From assembly GCA_054601695.1 (NCBI GenBank), contig BAAHQB010000202.1, positions 186,001 through 250,000 of the forward strand: a stretch of 64,000 bases of DNA. Reading direction: 5' to 3'. How positions within the stretch are numbered: position 1 is the first letter of the stretch; each line of letters opens with the position of its first letter. A program made the position numbers and the translations under genes. Origin of the DNA: Amorphochlora amoebiformis. Taxonomy: Eukaryota > Cercozoa > Chlorarachniophyceae. Below, piece after piece: positions 51,913 to 64,000 of this stretch. The notes beneath the pieces were generated by a model, which was given only the letters and a program-made list of their open reading frames with translations, was not told the origin of the DNA and made no database searches.

Positions 51913-52623
51913 TTAATTCTTGACCTTATGCAGCCCCTCTCTCCACAAGTTTTTAATCGTATCTGCATCAAACCTCCCCGAAAACGACTCAAAACTGTAC
52001 CCCACGTTAAAAAAACACAATTGAGGCATCACACTCAAATTTAGGGTTATATACAAACAACACAGTCGACAGATACACCCACCTAGAATGAGACCCTTCG
52101 TCAGAACCATACTGATCAAGTGGAGGAGGTGTACTAAACCGCGACGGAGGTGCCGGGGCTTCGATAGCGGGGGGAACTTCGACTGTCGTAAGGGTGGTGT
52201 TTGTGGGGTCCCGGACCGCAAGGGAGTCGGACTTGGGTGGCGTCGGTCTCGACGCAACGTAGAGCACGATGCAGATTCCAACGATTATCGCGATAATACG
52301 CCCGGTCGACCAGCCTGTGAGGATATAACAAGCAAACGAGGGTATACACCTTAGGCCAGATTTTTCCATTGTAATCGGGGCCTTGCACACAGTGATAATG
52401 GTTTGCAAATTCACTAAATTTAAGAAATAGCTCAGACAAAATGTCGGAGCAGATTGTGTATTAAAATTGGGGGATGGCGTCGAAAAAGCCAAAAGGCGAT
52501 ATCGTATTTACCTCGGGATGAGACTGCGTGACCCTTGGGGGCCGATCGGCCGGCCTCCCCGATCTCCATCGACCTCAACGACGCGACATCGACCGATCGC
52601 TTTTTTTGTGAGGCACGTTGCAT
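51913..52623 (-). CDS. Single-span membrane protein, 174 aa
   Basis: Three exons in one frame: 52623-52512 (ATG, ends in GTAAAT), 52413-52083 and 51994-51913 (TAA); 525 nt. The intron before exon 2 ends in TATTTCTTAAATTTAG, the next in GGTACAG. The N-terminal 76 residues are basic and mixed. Residues 77-91 ([15 protein letters not shown]) form a clear membrane segment preceded by an Arg. After it come a Pro/Ser/Thr-rich stretch and an exon ending [10 protein letters not shown]. No signal peptide is obvious and no family was recognised. It lies head-to-head with the ubiquitin ligase gene, 359 bp between start codons. Confidence 0.7.
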
Positions 52624-52982
52624 GTCTGTGGGATGTACAGAGGACTGCTCAAAAACACGTATTCGGGTCCGGATTCGTCATCAAACCAGGAATTTCATTT
52701 TGGTCAGGAAATCAATGTGAATAAACGAAATTCTTTTACCTATGGATTAGATATTTTGTAAATATTGTGGAAATGAGCCAGAATCTGGACGGAAAATAGG
52801 AATAGGCTGCCACTGGGCAGATACCTCGGGAAGACTTATGTGCAAGCCGGGGATCGGAACCCAATGGATTTGATTTTTCGGCTACCTGTGCTGATCTTTT
52901 CGGCAATCATACTCGACCTTTCGGTATCCAGGAAGGGAAACATCGAAGGCCTTGACAAGGAGGGGTTCCGTTCCACCAAGAC
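52624..52982. promoter_or_regulatory. Divergent intergenic region, likely bidirectional promoter
   Basis: 359 bp between the minus-strand ATG at 52623 and the plus-strand ATG at 52983, free of (TA)n arrays. No TATA box or other defined element was recognised. A plus-strand ATG at 52482, inside the neighbouring gene, opens [10 protein letters not shown] before a GTATTT donor; it could be an alternative upstream exon but is unsupported. Confidence 0.45.

Positions 52983-64000
<11,018 letters not shown>

Overview
This window is nuclear DNA of an intron-rich eukaryote, most likely a protist or alga. The evidence is GT-AG introns everywhere, coding exons of only 16-350 nt, eukaryote-only architectures (an ankyrin/RING-IBR-RING ubiquitin ligase, EF-hand proteins), TTAGGG-type telomere-like repeats inside introns, and no bacterial gene organisation. 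A sulfate-assimilation fusion protein (APS kinase-ATP sulfurylase-pyrophosphatase) points loosely to algae or stramenopiles, where related fusions are known, but I cannot name the organism. More than half of the sequence is (TA)n. All exon coordinates were worked out by hand from splice sites, reading-frame phase and family motifs.

The islands of non-repetitive sequence are mostly exons. Small introns of about 53-75 nt coexist with introns blown up to 0.3-1.4 kb by (TA)n, (GT)n, GA/CT tracts and TTAGGG arrays, so simple ORF calling shows almost only repeat-derived frames (Tyr-Ile or Ser-Leu runs) and hides the genes.

Layout: (1) 165-5437, minus strand: a poorly resolved gene whose first exon looks like an organelle presequence. 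(2) 5438-11287: spacer with a telomere-like array, a 44-bp minisatellite, a 1.3-kb (CT)n tract and a 66-bp triplication. (3) 11288-14764, minus: complete 8-exon gene for a 269-aa two-span membrane protein. (4) 15300-17915, minus: a probable four-span membrane protein, 3' end uncertain. (5) 18117-20071, plus: complete 9-exon gene for a 301-aa membrane-anchored EF-hand protein. (6) 20707-50256, minus: one gene of about 48 small exons over 29.5 kb, encoding a fusion of an APS-kinase-like domain, an ATP sulfurylase and a family I inorganic-pyrophosphatase-like domain with a Pro/Lys/acidic coiled-coil tail. (7) 51913-52623, minus: 3-exon single-span membrane protein. (8) 52983 to beyond 64000, plus: ankyrin-repeat RING-IBR-RING E3 ubiquitin ligase resembling ANKIB1, 30 exons seen, truncated by the window.

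The strongest novelty is gene 6. The central ATP sulfurylase keeps its catalytic motifs, while the flanking kinase has lost its P-loop and lid region and the pyrophosphatase has lost most of its metal-binding aspartates. An active enzyme therefore appears to sit between two degenerate partners whose normal jobs are to use its product (APS) and remove its by-product (PPi). Second is gene 8, where a tandemly duplicated three-exon module lies between the first zinc-ligand pair and the rest of RING1. Third is the use of telomere-like repeats as intron material that forms or flanks splice sites.
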